64,000 nt of DNA from NCBI RefSeq assembly GCF_000192745.1, contig NC_015259.1, positions 1,751,001 through 1,815,000 on the forward strand, written 5' to 3'. The stretch's first letter is position 1. The number at the start of each line of letters is the position of its first letter. A program made the position numbers and the translations under genes. The DNA comes from Polymorphum gilvum SL003B-26A1 (GTDB lineage: Bacteria; Pseudomonadota; Alphaproteobacteria; Rhizobiales; Stappiaceae). The notes under the pieces were generated by a model that saw only the letters and a program-made list of their open reading frames with translations, ran no database searches and was not told where the DNA came from. This document shows, piece after piece, positions 1 to 9,791 of this stretch.

Positions 1-158
1 TTGGGCGTGTCGAGCAGACCCTCGCGCTCGGGATCGTCGCCGATCCAGGCCAGAAGGGTGCGCACGGCGGCTTCCGCTTCCTCGCGACTCGGCCGCGCGA
101 CCTCGTGCGGGGCCTTGCGTACGGCCTTGTTCCCGACCGGCTTCAAGATGGCGTCCAT
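1..158 (-). CDS. folE: GTP cyclohydrolase I, N-terminal part (cut by window edge)
   Basis: The reverse strand encodes about 52 residues beginning [16 protein letters not shown] and continuing with [26 protein letters not shown], the typical N-terminal helix of FolE just before the core fold. FolE converts GTP to dihydroneopterin triphosphate, the first step of folate synthesis, in the cytosol. The catalytic core lies outside the window, so identity rests on this leader alone. The gene is divergent from the Fe-S scaffold gene at 426 and the 267 bp between them should hold both promoters. Confidence 0.85.
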   Translation of the reverse strand, partial: MDAILKPVGNKAVRKAPHEVARPSREEAEAAVRTLLAWIGDDPEREGLLDTP

Positions 159-425
159 TGCAAATCCTCGCCTGATGGTCTCATCATGGGTCACTACGAA
201 GCCTGCCGCAATCCGGATCATCGCCACGGACCGCGCTGACGTGATCGCCATGCCGCGCCCCCTGGGATCGAGGCGGGGACCGGAGAGCGGCCGTCAGACT
301 CTTGGCCGCCGTCGCGGTGCAATCGCATATCGAACGCCAAAGCCTTGCGAAACCGTCCCCGCGCCTGATCTATATAGGAACCGACGTGCCGGTGAAAAGC
401 CGTCCGACGCGATCAAGAGGCGAGA

Positions 426-890
426 ATGCTCGACGACATCTACAACTCCAAGATCCTGGAATTCGCGGGAAACATCCCGCACCTCGGCCGGCTGGAGCAT
501 CCGCAGGCAAGCGCGAAGGCGCATTCCAAGCTGTGCGGATCGACGGTGACGGTGGATCTCGTGCTGGACGGCGATGTGGTGACGCAGTTCGCCCACGACG
601 TGAAGGCCTGTGCGCTGGGCCAGGCGAGCTCGTCGATCATGGCGCGCCACATCATCGGGGCGAGCGCGCAGGAATTGCGCGATCTGCGCCGGCAGATGAT
701 CGCCATGCTGAAGGAGGGCGGTCCTCCGCCGGAGGGGCGCTTCGCCGACCTGAAATTCCTGGAACCGGTGCGCGACTACAAGGCGCGTCACGCCTCGACC
801 CTGCTGACCTTCGATGCGGTCGTCGCCGCCCTCGACCAGATCGAGGCGCTGCGGGCGGAAACGATCAAGGCCGGCGGCGCGGCGGTCTGA
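426..890 (+). CDS. NifU/IscU-family iron-sulfur cluster scaffold protein
   Basis: This 154-residue protein has the IscU-like fold signature, with cysteines in KLCGST (Cys37) and KACALGQAS (Cys62), the usual first two cluster ligands. The third ligand position seems replaced in the segment YKARHASTLL, as in several alphaproteobacterial SufU/NifU-like proteins. It probably acts as a scaffold or carrier for Fe-S cluster assembly in the cytosol. ATG 426 follows a purine-rich stretch. The gene is closely followed by yidD at 923, so the two are probably cotranscribed. Confidence 0.85.
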   Translation: MLDDIYNSKILEFAGNIPHLGRLEHPQASAKAHSKLCGSTVTVDLVLDGDVVTQFAHDVKACALGQASSSIMARHIIGASAQELRDLRRQMIAMLKEGGPPPEGRFADLKFLEPVRDYKARHASTLLTFDAVVAALDQIEALRAETIKAGGAAV

Positions 891-922
891 CCGCGGCCCG
901 GCCGGGGCGCAAAGGACCTCTC

Positions 923-1273
923 ATGTGCACGAAGCCTCCGTCCGCGACGTCCGAGGGCAGGCCGATCTCGCTGCCCGCCCGCCTCGGACTGGCGCTGATC
1001 TGGATCTACCGGCATTCGCTGTCGCTGGTGATGGGGCGCGCTTGCCGCTATGCGCCGACCTGCTCGCACTACACGGAGGAGGCGATCCTCCGCTACGGGC
1101 TGTGGGCCGGCGGCTGGATGGGGCTGGCGCGCATCCTGCGCTGCAATCCGTTCGGCGCGTCCGGCTACGATCCGATCCCCGAGGCGCTGCCGCCGCAGGC
1201 GCGCTGGTACGCACCGTGGCGCTATGGCCGCTGGACCGGCCGCCACATCCGGCCCGAGCACAGGCTGGACTGA
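923..1273 (+). CDS. yidD: YidD membrane protein insertion efficiency factor
   Basis: The 116-residue product contains the YidD core: LALIWIYRHSLSLVMGRACR, then YAPTCSHYTEEAI, then RILRCNPFGASGYDPIP. The conserved cysteines of CRYAPTCSHY and RCNPF are present. YidD is a small inner-membrane-associated protein that helps YidC-dependent insertion. The reading frame is open upstream, but ATG 923 gives the usual length and sits 33 bp after the preceding stop. Some relatives have slightly shorter C-termini. Confidence 0.92.
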   Translation: MCTKPPSATSEGRPISLPARLGLALIWIYRHSLSLVMGRACRYAPTCSHYTEEAILRYGLWAGGWMGLARILRCNPFGASGYDPIPEALPPQARWYAPWRYGRWTGRHIRPEHRLD

Positions 1274-1396
1274 CGCAGAGGACGCGACGACGCCGGCGGG
1301 AAACACATGCCGCCGGTCCGGTCGTTGCGCCGTGTATCGCCCTGTTGACCTTGCAGCGGGCGGATGCAACCCTTGCGTCAAGGGAGAGCATCCGCC

Positions 1397-3181
1397 ATGG
1401 CAGACAACGATTTTCATTTCGTGATGATCAAGCCGACGCATTACGATGACGATGGCTACCCGATCCAGTGGCTGCGGTCCGCGATTCCGTCCAACACGCT
1501 GGCCTGCCTGAACGGCCTGGCGGAAGCTGCCCACGAGAGGCAGGCGCTGGGCGCGGACGTACGGATCCATCTGCACACCTTCGACGAGACCAACACGCGT
1601 GTGAAGCCGGAGAAGATCATCGGCATGATCAAGCGCTCCGGCGGCAAGGCGTTGATCGGCCTGGTCGGGGTGCAGTCGAACCAATTCCCGCGCGCCGTCG
1701 ACCTGGCGCGCCGGTTCCTTGCCGCGGACCTGCCGGTTGCCATCGGCGGTTTCCACGTCTCCGGCTGCATGTCGATGTTGAAGGAAATGCCGCCGGAGAT
1801 GGTCGATGCGCAGAAGCTCGGCATTTCCTTCTTCGCCGGCGAGGCGGAGGAGTTGCGGCTGGACGACGTCTTCCGCGATGCCTATGCGGGCGCGCTGAAG
1901 CCGATCTATAATTTCATGAAGGATCTGCCGTCGCTCGAGGGCGAGCCGACGCCGATCCTGCCGTCGAAGCACATCCAGTTCACCGCCGGTTCCCATTCCA
2001 GCTTCGATCTGGGCCGCGGCTGTCCGTTCCAGTGCTCGTTCTGCACCATTATCAACGTGCAGGGCCGCAAGAGCCGGTTCCGCTCGCCCGACGACCTGGA
2101 GCGGATCATCCGGGACAACTACGCCCAGAAGATCAACCGCTTCTTCATCACCGACGACAATTTCGCCCGCAACAGGCAGTGGGAGGAATTCTTCGACCGG
2201 TTGATCAAGCTGCGCGAGGACGACGGCTTCGACATCAAGTTCATCATCCAGGTCGACACGCTGTGCCACCGGATCGAGAACTTCATCGAGAAGGCGACAA
2301 GGGCCGGGGTCAACCGGGTGTTCATCGGGCTGGAGAACATCAACCCGGACAACCTGATGGCCGCCAAGAAGCGGCAGAACAAGATCACCGAATACCGCGA
2401 GATGCTGCAGGCCTGGCGCGCCCATGGCGCGACCACCTATGCCGGCTACATCATCGGCTTCCCGGGCGACACGAAGGAGTCGGTGCTGCGCGACGTGGAG
2501 ATCATCAAGCGCGAGCTGCCGCTCGACCTGCTGGAGTTCTTCTTCCTGACGCCGCTGCCGGGTTCGGAGGACCACAAGGTGCTGCTGGACAAGGGCATCT
2601 GGATGGATCCGGACCTGAACAAGTATGACCTCAACCACCGAGTCAGTCATCACCCGAAGATGTCGGATGAGGAATGGGAGGAGGCCTACCGGGCGGCCTG
2701 GGACAGCTACTACAGCGAGGAGCATGTCGCGACCGTGCTGCGCCGCGCGGCGGCGAGCCCGCGCGGCCGGCCGGGCAACAAGCTGTTCCTGATGATGTGG
2801 TTCTACCTGATGGTCCGCTACGAGGGCGTGCATCCGCTGGAAGGCGGCTATTTCCGCATCAAGACCCGCACCGACCGCCGGTCGGGGCTGCCGATCGAGA
2901 GCCCGTTCAGCTTCTATCCGCGCTACATCGCCGAGATCGTGAGGAAACACTGGGCGATCGTCAGCACGGTCGCGCGCTTCTACCTGATCTACCGCGGCAT
3001 AAAGCGGTCGCCTGACCGCAAGTCCTACACCGACCTGGCACTGACGCCGGTGGATCAGGACTCCGAGGCGCAGCTGTCGCTGGTGACCGAGACCCGCGGC
3101 GGGCAGGAGGCGGTGGAGAAGCAGAAGCGCGACGAGACGATCCGTGCGGCGGCCCGCGAGCGAGCGAAGGCCGCCGTCTGA
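1397..3181 (+). CDS. B12-binding-domain radical SAM protein
   Basis: The 594-residue protein has an N-terminal cobalamin-binding-like Rossmann part (about residues 1-150, including GGFHVSG) and a radical SAM core. The iron-sulfur motif is CPFQCSFC, with Cys209, Cys213 and Cys216. GYIIGFPGDT is a typical core segment near residue 355. Such enzymes cleave S-adenosylmethionine and often do methyl transfer or rearrangement on unactivated carbons; the substrate is unknown. ATG 1397 follows AGGGAGAGC. It lies upstream, on the same strand, of the acetyltransferase/peptidase and ATP-grasp genes and may belong to their pathway. The C-terminus is charged and probably disordered. Confidence 0.85.
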   Translation: MADNDFHFVMIKPTHYDDDGYPIQWLRSAIPSNTLACLNGLAEAAHERQALGADVRIHLHTFDETNTRVKPEKIIGMIKRSGGKALIGLVGVQSNQFPRAVDLARRFLAADLPVAIGGFHVSGCMSMLKEMPPEMVDAQKLGISFFAGEAEELRLDDVFRDAYAGALKPIYNFMKDLPSLEGEPTPILPSKHIQFTAGSHSSFDLGRGCPFQCSFCTIINVQGRKSRFRSPDDLERIIRDNYAQKINRFFITDDNFARNRQWEEFFDRLIKLREDDGFDIKFIIQVDTLCHRIENFIEKATRAGVNRVFIGLENINPDNLMAAKKRQNKITEYREMLQAWRAHGATTYAGYIIGFPGDTKESVLRDVEIIKRELPLDLLEFFFLTPLPGSEDHKVLLDKGIWMDPDLNKYDLNHRVSHHPKMSDEEWEEAYRAAWDSYYSEEHVATVLRRAAASPRGRPGNKLFLMMWFYLMVRYEGVHPLEGGYFRIKTRTDRRSGLPIESPFSFYPRYIAEIVRKHWAIVSTVARFYLIYRGIKRSPDRKSYTDLALTPVDQDSEAQLSLVTETRGGQEAVEKQKRDETIRAAARERAKAAV

Positions 3182-3381
3182 GCGGTACCGTCGCCAGGGC
3201 CGCCGCCTGGGGATCGCCGCGATTTGCACGCGACAGTTCGGCGCAGCGGATGTAATCGATAGGAAGCCGGGGAAGGTGGGCGACCCGCGGGGGGGCGAGG
3301 CGGCGCGTCCGGATCCGCCCTGCCGCTTCGTCCCGCCGACCCGCCCCGATGCCCTGATCCCAGTCCAGCCGGTTGCTTGCC

Positions 3382-4509
3382 GTGTCGTTCGTCCCTGACC
3401 TGATCCAAGACGTCACCGTCCGCACTGCCCGACCGCAGGATGTCGGCGCGCTGGTTCCGTTGGAAAACCGCTGCTTCACCACCGACCGGATGTCGCGGCG
3501 CAGCTTTCGCAGGTTCCTCGACAGCCCGACGGCGCGCCTGCTGGTGGCCGAGGCGGACGACCGGATCGCCGGCTATGCGCTGATCCTGCTGCGCCGGGGC
3601 ACTGCGCTGGCGCGGCTTTACTCGCTGGCGGTGGATCCGGAGGCCCGCGGCACCGGTATGGCGGCGCGTCTGCTGAAGGCGTGCGAGCAGGCGGCCTTCG
3701 ACGACGACCGGATCGTGCTGCGCCTGGAGGTGCGCGAGGACAACGCCGCCGCGCTGCGGCTCTATGCGCGGTCCGGCTATCGCCGCTGCGGCGTCGTGCC
3801 GGACTACTACGAGGACGGCTGCACGGCGATCCGGATGGAAAAACTGCTGCATGGCCCAAGTCTTGCCGCAGGTCAGGCGCCTTATTACGCGCAAACGACC
3901 GAATTCACCTGCGGACCCGCCTGCGCCATGATGGCCCTGAAGCATTTCGACACCAGCTTCGAGACCGATACCCTGACTGAACTGACGCTGTGGCGCGAGG
4001 CGACGACGATCTACCTCGCCTCCGGTCACGGCGGCTGCGGTCCGTTCGGGCTGGCGACGGCGGCGGCGCGGCGAGGTCTGCAGGCGGAGGTGCGGCTGTC
4101 GCCCGACGAACCGCTGTTCCTCAATTCGGTCCGCGATCCGGAAAAGCAGGAGGTCATGCGGGTGGTGCAGGAGGGCTATCGCCGGGACGCGCAGGTGCTC
4201 GGCGTGACGTCGGGGGCGCCGCCGTTGTCGGCGCGCGAACTGGCGGGGGAAATCGAGGACGGGGCCCTCGCTCTGGTGCTGGTTTCCGGCTATCGCATGT
4301 TTGGCCGGCGCGAGCCGCACTGGGTGCTCGTCCACGACAAGGACGACCGGCACCTGATCATTCACGACCCCTGGCTGGAGCACGAGCGGCACGAGAGCCC
4401 GGCGGACGCGGCGAACCTGCCGATTCCGGACGCGGAGTTCGACCGTATGGCGAAATGGGGCCGCACCGGCGTGCGCGCCCAGGTCCTGTTGAGAAAGGCG
4501 CAGCACTGA
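3382..4509 (+). CDS. GNAT acetyltransferase fused to C39-like cysteine peptidase domain
   Basis: This is a two-domain fusion of about 375 residues. Residues 1-155 are a RimI-like GNAT domain (acetyl-CoA loop in DPEARGTGMAARLL). Residues 165-375 are a papain-like C39-type domain with Gln and Cys in AQTTEFTCGPAC (Cys177), His313 in PHWVLVH and an Asp in IIHDPW. The catalytic set looks complete. It may acylate and cut or ligate a peptide. The start is GTG 3382 or TTG 3373. Its stop overlaps the start of the ATP-grasp gene in TGATG, so translation is coupled. The family architecture is known; its substrate is not. Confidence 0.85.
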   Translation: MSFVPDLIQDVTVRTARPQDVGALVPLENRCFTTDRMSRRSFRRFLDSPTARLLVAEADDRIAGYALILLRRGTALARLYSLAVDPEARGTGMAARLLKACEQAAFDDDRIVLRLEVREDNAAALRLYARSGYRRCGVVPDYYEDGCTAIRMEKLLHGPSLAAGQAPYYAQTTEFTCGPACAMMALKHFDTSFETDTLTELTLWREATTIYLASGHGGCGPFGLATAAARRGLQAEVRLSPDEPLFLNSVRDPEKQEVMRVVQEGYRRDAQVLGVTSGAPPLSARELAGEIEDGALALVLVSGYRMFGRREPHWVLVHDKDDRHLIIHDPWLEHERHESPADAANLPIPDAEFDRMAKWGRTGVRAQVLLRKAQH

Positions 4510-5972
4510 TGGCGACCTGGGTCCTGATCGTCGACAGCCTGAAGGACGTCTCCAACGCCGACACGCCGCACAAGGTGATGACGGTGCGCGACTACCTGAT
4601 GCGGCCGAAGCTGTTCACCGGCGTCAATCCGAACATCATCAACCTGTCGCGCTCCTACACCTACCAGGGCGCCGGCTACTATGCCTCGCTGCTGGCCGAG
4701 GCGCGCCAGCACCGGGTGCTGCCGAGCGTGGAGACGATGATCGAGCTGTCGCGCAAGGAGCTCTACCGGCATGCGCTGCCGGAACTCGACGACAGCCTGA
4801 ACCAGTGCCTGCGCCGGATGGGGACGACCGGCCTGCCGCTCAGCCGCATCCTGGTCTGTCTCGGCCAGACCGAGAGCCCGTTGCTGGAACCCTTCGGGCG
4901 GTTGCTGTTCGACTGGTATCGCGCGCCGATCCTGGAGGTTGCCGTCGAGCCGGGCGAGTGGTGGCGAATCCGCAAGATCAAGCCGGTGGCGATCTCCGAG
5001 CTGGAAGCGAAGGCGCGGGCCTTCCTCATGACCTCGCTGGAGCGCTACACGCACAGGCCGTGGCGAGCGCCCAAGCAGCGGGCGGTGATGAAATACTCGT
5101 TGGCGGTGCTGCAGGACCCGAAGGAGGAATTGCCGCCATCGAGCATCGCCTCGCTCAAGTACATGGCCAAGGTGGCGGCGCGCCACGGCATCGAGCTGGT
5201 GCCGATCGGCAAGGGCGACCTCGACCGGCTGGCGCAGTACGATGCACTGTTCATCCGCGAGACGACCAACATCGACAACCATACCTATCGCTTCGCACGC
5301 CGCGCCGTGCAGGAACGCATGCCGGTCATCGACGATCCGGTGTCGATGATCCGCTGCACCAACAAGGTCTATCTGGCCGAGCTGCTGGAGGCGAACGGCG
5401 TGCCGACGCCGAAGACCGTCATCCTGTCCTCGCTCAAGGAAGCGGAGGGGCTGGAGGAGCGGCTCGGATCGCCGGTGGTGCTGAAGATCCCCGACGGCTC
5501 GTTCAGCCGCGGCGTGTTCAAGGTCAGCGGCGACGAGCAAATCCGCGAGAAGCTCAAGGTCCTGTTCCAGGACAGCGACATCATCCTGGCGCAGGAATAC
5601 TGTCCGACCGAGTTCGACTGGCGCATCGGCGTGCTCGACGGCGAGCCCCTGTTCGCCGTCCAGTACCTGATGGCCAAGAAGCACTGGCAGATCGTCAAGC
5701 ACGAGGACGGCAAGAACTCGCAAGAGGGCAGCTTCCGCTCGGTGTCGCTGTCGGAGGCGCCGCCGGCGGTGGTCGAGATCGCCGTGCGCGCGGCGCGGCT
5801 GATCGGCAACGGCCTTTACGGCGTCGACCTCAAGTCGGTCGGCGACCGGGTCGTCGTCATCGAGGTCAACGACAATCCCAACCTCGACCACGGCGTCGAG
5901 GACTCGGCGGAAAAGGACGCGGTCTGGGACCAACTGATCCGCTGGTTCGTCAGGAGGCTGGAGAGCCGGTAG
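4509..5972 (+). CDS. RimK-like ATP-grasp ligase with RLAN N-terminal domain
   Basis: The 487-residue protein begins with a RimK-like ATP-grasp N-terminal (RLAN) domain (about residues 1-160). It ends with an ATP-grasp domain (about 285-475) that includes RCTNKVYLAELLEANGVPTP, SPVVLKIPDGSFSRGV and the metal-binding VIEVNDNPNLDHG. RimK relatives join glutamate or another amino acid to a carboxylate using ATP. Its start overlaps the GNAT/C39 gene by one base, so the two products very probably act together in making or trimming a peptide-like bond. The role in this organism is not visible from sequence. Confidence 0.88.
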   Translation: MATWVLIVDSLKDVSNADTPHKVMTVRDYLMRPKLFTGVNPNIINLSRSYTYQGAGYYASLLAEARQHRVLPSVETMIELSRKELYRHALPELDDSLNQCLRRMGTTGLPLSRILVCLGQTESPLLEPFGRLLFDWYRAPILEVAVEPGEWWRIRKIKPVAISELEAKARAFLMTSLERYTHRPWRAPKQRAVMKYSLAVLQDPKEELPPSSIASLKYMAKVAARHGIELVPIGKGDLDRLAQYDALFIRETTNIDNHTYRFARRAVQERMPVIDDPVSMIRCTNKVYLAELLEANGVPTPKTVILSSLKEAEGLEERLGSPVVLKIPDGSFSRGVFKVSGDEQIREKLKVLFQDSDIILAQEYCPTEFDWRIGVLDGEPLFAVQYLMAKKHWQIVKHEDGKNSQEGSFRSVSLSEAPPAVVEIAVRAARLIGNGLYGVDLKSVGDRVVVIEVNDNPNLDHGVEDSAEKDAVWDQLIRWFVRRLESR

Positions 5973-6040
5973 AAGAGCCGCAGGTCATGGGGATCCGGGC
6001 GGCGGCGCCTTTGCCATCCGGTTCGGCGCGTAGGCGACAA

Positions 6041-6126
6041 GGCCGGGATCCAGTAACCGTCGACGTCGGTGATTCAGTCTGAACGGTGCCCCGATGCCTG
6101 GATCCCAGCCCTCCCCGGCATGACAA
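6041..6126. repeat. Intergenic inverted repeat of the dispersed GGATCC type
   Basis: GGGATCCAG at 6045-6053 is answered by CTGGATCCC at 6098-6106, followed by GCATGACA. Similar gcgggatgaca text occurs at 8411-8421. This looks like one of the dispersed palindromic intergenic elements common in Rhizobiales. It fills most of the 277 bp between the ATP-grasp gene and thrS and could act as a transcript 3' structure. Confidence 0.4.
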
Positions 6127-6249
6127 GGTGCATAGAGGCGCTCCGCGCAGGAAGGTTGCCGCGGCGGTGCAAATCGCCTATGTCAGGCGCGGTTCAAACA
6201 CCCTAGACGCTTACCTGCCTCGTCTGCAGGAGTGAGCCGGAGAGACGCG

Positions 6250-8214
6250 ATGATCCATCTGACCTTTCCCGACAATTCCGTGCGCGAATACGCTCCCGGC
6301 ATCACCGGTGCCGAGATCGCCGAGGGCATTTCCAAGTCGCTGGCCAAGAAGGCCGTGGCGATGGCGCTCGACGGCGAACTGAAGGATCTCGCCGATCCGA
6401 TCGCGCGCGACGCCCGCATCGAGATCGTCACCCGTGACGACCCGCGCGCGCTCGAACTGATCCGCCACGACGCCGCCCATGTGATGGCGGAAGCCGTACA
6501 GGAACTGTGGCCGGGCACCCAGGTGACCATCGGCCCGGTGATCGAGAACGGCTTTTACTACGACTTCAAGCGCGACGAGCCGTTCACGCCCGAGGACCTG
6601 CCGGTCATCGAGAAGAAGATGCGCGAGATCATCGCCCGCGGCGCCGCCTTCACCAAGGAAGTGTGGTCGCGCGAGGAAGCGAAGAGGCATTTCCTGACCA
6701 AGGGCGAGACCTACAAGGTCGAGCTGGTCGACGCGATCCCCGAGGATCAGGAACTCAAGATCTACAAGCAGGGCACCTGGCTCGACCTGTGCCGCGGCCC
6801 GCACATGACGTCGACGCGCCAGATCGGCGACGCCTTCAAGCTGATGAAGGTGGCAGGCGCCTACTGGCGCGGCGACAGCAACAACGAGATGCTGACCCGC
6901 ATCTACGGCACCGCCTGGGCGAACGAGGCGGAACTGAAGGCCTATCTGCACATGCTGGAGGAGGCCGAGAAGCGCGACCACCGCAAGCTCGGCCGCGAGA
7001 TGGACCTGTTCCATTTCCAGGAGGAGGGCCCGGGCGTCGTGTTCTGGCATGCCAAGGGCTGGAGCCTGTTCCAGAGCCTGGTCGCCTACATGCGCCGGCG
7101 CCTGGCCGCCGACTACGACGAGGTCAACGCGCCGCAGATCCTCGACACCTCGCTGTGGGAGACCTCCGGCCACTGGGGCTGGTACAAGGAGAACATGTTC
7201 GCGGTCCAGTGCGCCGATACCGAGGCGGAGGACACGCGCCTGTTCGCGCTCAAGCCGATGAACTGCCCTGGGCACGTGCAGATCTTCAAGCACGGATTGA
7301 AGAGCTACCGCGACCTGCCGCTGCGCATGGCCGAATTCGGCGTCGTGCACCGCTACGAGCCATCGGGAGCCATGCACGGGCTGATGCGCGTGCGCGGCTT
7401 CACCCAGGACGACGCGCACATCTTCTGCACCGAGGAGCAGCTGGCGGCGGAGTGCCTGAAGATCAACGACCTGATCCTGTCGGTCTACCAGGATTTCGGC
7501 TTCGAGGAGATCGTGGTCAAGCTGTCGACCCGGCCGGAGAAGCGCGTCGGCTCCGACGCGCTATGGGATCACGCCGAAGAGGTGATGACCCGGGTTCTCA
7601 AGCAGATCGAGGACCAGTCGGGTGGGCGCATCAAGACCGGCATCCTGCCGGGCGAGGGCGCCTTCTACGGGCCGAAGTTCGAATACACCCTGCGCGACGC
7701 CATCGGCCGCGAATGGCAGTGCGGTACGACCCAGGTCGACTTCAACCTGCCGGAACGGTTCGGCGCCTTCTACGTCGACAAGGACGGCGAGAAGAAAACG
7801 CCGGTCATGGTCCACCGGGCGATCTGTGGCTCGATGGAGCGCTTCCTCGGCATCCTGATCGAGAACTTCGCCGGCCACTTCCCGCTGTGGCTGGCGCCGC
7901 GCCAGGTCGTCGTGGCGACCATCACCTCGGAGGCGGACGACTACGCCAAAGAGGTACATGCCGCGCTGACCAAGGCGGGCCTGAGGGCCGATCTCGACCT
8001 CCGGAACGAGAAGATCAACTACAAGGTCCGCGAGCACTCGCTGGCCAAGACCCCGGTGATCCTGGTCTGCGGCAAGCGCGAGGCGGAGGAACGGACTGTC
8101 AACGTCCGCCGGCTGGGCAAGGCCGACCAGGTGGCGATGGGTCTGGAGGAGGCGATCGCCGCCTTCGCCGAGGAAGCCGTGCCGCCGGACGTCAAGCGGG
8201 CGAGGGGTGCATAG
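6250..8214 (+). CDS. thrS: Threonyl-tRNA synthetase
   Basis: The 654-residue protein has the normal length and order. It has a TGS domain (residues 1-62), a second additional editing domain (about 65-235, with [12 protein letters not shown]), the class II catalytic core with the zinc-ligand segment [14 protein letters not shown], and an anticodon-binding C-terminus with LASRPQ-like [12 protein letters not shown]. It charges tRNA-Thr. ATG 6250 is preceded by CGGAGAG at proper spacing; a GTG at 6232 is in frame but less likely. A truncated tRNA-Thr(TGT) lies at 52074, though this is probably coincidence. Confidence 0.98.
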   Translation: MIHLTFPDNSVREYAPGITGAEIAEGISKSLAKKAVAMALDGELKDLADPIARDARIEIVTRDDPRALELIRHDAAHVMAEAVQELWPGTQVTIGPVIENGFYYDFKRDEPFTPEDLPVIEKKMREIIARGAAFTKEVWSREEAKRHFLTKGETYKVELVDAIPEDQELKIYKQGTWLDLCRGPHMTSTRQIGDAFKLMKVAGAYWRGDSNNEMLTRIYGTAWANEAELKAYLHMLEEAEKRDHRKLGREMDLFHFQEEGPGVVFWHAKGWSLFQSLVAYMRRRLAADYDEVNAPQILDTSLWETSGHWGWYKENMFAVQCADTEAEDTRLFALKPMNCPGHVQIFKHGLKSYRDLPLRMAEFGVVHRYEPSGAMHGLMRVRGFTQDDAHIFCTEEQLAAECLKINDLILSVYQDFGFEEIVVKLSTRPEKRVGSDALWDHAEEVMTRVLKQIEDQSGGRIKTGILPGEGAFYGPKFEYTLRDAIGREWQCGTTQVDFNLPERFGAFYVDKDGEKKTPVMVHRAICGSMERFLGILIENFAGHFPLWLAPRQVVVATITSEADDYAKEVHAALTKAGLRADLDLRNEKINYKVREHSLAKTPVILVCGKREAEERTVNVRRLGKADQVAMGLEEAIAAFAEEAVPPDVKRARGA

Positions 8215-8529
8215 GCCGATCCCCTGCGGCTAACAGGACGAGGCGCGCCCTGGGCGCGCCTCCGGGTGGCGGCAGCGTCTGCCTTTTCTCCCGATGTCGT
8301 CCCGGGCGAGCAACGCGAGACCCGGATCGGGGAGCCCGAAGCTCATCCGTCTCGACATGATGACAATGGCGACGCTGCGTCTCAGAAATCCCGCATCGTC
8401 GCTTCGCTGCGTGCGGGATGACAAAGCTGGAGGGTTCCCATCAGCCTGAACGTGCGGGCGGTCGCGCTACGCTGCTGGCGGACCTAGTCGTGGAGCCGGG
8501 CGGCGCGCCGATGCTGTCAGGACCGCTGT
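8215..8529. other. Intergenic region with repeat-like sequence, no gene seen
   Basis: These 315 bp separate thrS from the convergent secreted-protein gene. The first part has GGACGAGGCGCGCCCTGGGC-type GC-rich inverted sequence near 8238-8262 that may terminate thrS. The middle has CCCGGGCGAG...GACCCGGATCGGGG and gcgggatgaca, resembling dispersed palindromic intergenic elements. No convincing coding sequence was found. Confidence 0.5.
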
Positions 8530-9570
8530 TCAGTTGGCGACGACGGAGGAGGTCAGCACCTCGACCTCGCGATCCTCGCCGGAGACGACCGTGAAGCTGC
8601 GGCTGTAGTTGACGCCGTTGTTGCGGGCGATCACCTCGTATTCTCCGGCGGCCAGAACGAAGTCGGGGAAGGCGCCGCTGGCCTCAACGACGATGTCGCC
8701 GCCGGGGGTGAGCACCGACCAGGAGGTGTTGGCGATGGCCTCGCCGCCGGGTTCGTTGACCAGCTTGAGAGTGATGTCGGCCGCCTGATGGTAGACGGTG
8801 GCGCCGGTCAACTTGCCGGGTTCGACGCGGATGTCGGCGCGGACCACGGCATTGACGTCGCCGTACCTGCTGACGACGTGATAGGTGCCGGCGTTCAGCC
8901 GCACGATCGTTTCCGGACCGACGTTGGTGGTGATCAGCTGGCGTTCGCCCTGCTCGTTGTAGTCCATGCCGAAGATGTCGAAGCGGGCCACTTCGGCGCC
9001 GAGGTGCCTGTTGTCGCCGAGTGCGGCATCGAGCCGGACGCCGCCGGCATTGAGAACCACGGTCTTGGAATAGACGCCGCGGCCGACGACCAGGCGGTTG
9101 GTCGCGCCGGCGTGGCCGTAGGCGGTGTGGATGAGATAGGCGCCCGGGTCGAGCCGGAACTCCGCGTCGCCGCCCATGGAGGTGGCGACCAGTTCCAGGT
9201 TTCCGTTGCTGTTGGGCGTCTCGCTGTAGATGCGCCAGATGACACCGTCCGACAGGGTCGGGCCGCCGTCGGACAGGCGGGCGACGAGATAGAGCGCGCC
9301 CTTGTCCATCTCGCCCGGCTGTCCGGTAAGGGACGTCGCGGAGGGAGCATAGGGGACCAATGTGTCGCTGAAACGGGAGACCGGTTCTCCGTCGAGCAGG
9401 TTCTCGATCGGCGTTTCAAGCGACGCCGGCGCGTTCGGATCCGGTTTGGTCTCGGGGACGGGTGGCGTTTCGGGAATGGTCTGGGCGGCCGGGGCAACGA
9501 CCAGCGCTATCAGCAGGACAAGACCGGACAGGCATGAGGCCGAAAGGCGGAACACTGCGGAGCATCTCAT
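8530..9570 (-). CDS. Conserved secreted protein of unknown function
   Basis: The 346-residue product starts MRCSAVFRLSASCLSGLVLL and has a hydrophobic h-region ending near VVAPAAQT, which predicts a Sec signal peptide. A proline-rich segment (PETPPVPETKPDPNAP) follows. The rest is beta-rich, with repeated segments such as LDPGAYLIHTAYG, LNAGTYHVVSRYG and LAAGEYEVIARNN. These look like three or four related beta-sandwich repeats resembling carboxypeptidase-regulatory-like or DUF folds. It is probably periplasmic or envelope associated. It is convergent with thrS. I do not recognise a named function. Confidence 0.8.
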   Translation of the reverse strand: MRCSAVFRLSASCLSGLVLLIALVVAPAAQTIPETPPVPETKPDPNAPASLETPIENLLDGEPVSRFSDTLVPYAPSATSLTGQPGEMDKGALYLVARLSDGGPTLSDGVIWRIYSETPNSNGNLELVATSMGGDAEFRLDPGAYLIHTAYGHAGATNRLVVGRGVYSKTVVLNAGGVRLDAALGDNRHLGAEVARFDIFGMDYNEQGERQLITTNVGPETIVRLNAGTYHVVSRYGDVNAVVRADIRVEPGKLTGATVYHQAADITLKLVNEPGGEAIANTSWSVLTPGGDIVVEASGAFPDFVLAAGEYEVIARNNGVNYSRSFTVVSGEDREVEVLTSSVVAN

Positions 9571-9791
9571 GGTCGAGTCGTCGTCCCCCGTCGATGGCTG
9601 TCACGCGCCAAACCCGGCCTCTTCGCGCAATCGATGTTGCGCGGTCGGTTGTCAAACCGTCTTGTGACCTTGAAAATCTGGCAATTTCAAGTCCTTTTGC
9701 AGAGCCGGTTGACAAGTGACGGGGGAGGCATACGTCATTGCGCACAGCCCGCCGCCGTTTCAAACGTTCTCATCCCATCCGAAGGCCCGCC

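Noticed and set aside
788-3229. Very long open frames antisense to real genes, such as the one across 788-3229 on the reverse strand
   Set aside because: They are Arg/Ala/Asp-rich shadows of GC-rich coding strands. They lack family signatures and ribosome-binding sites, and oppose well-recognised genes.
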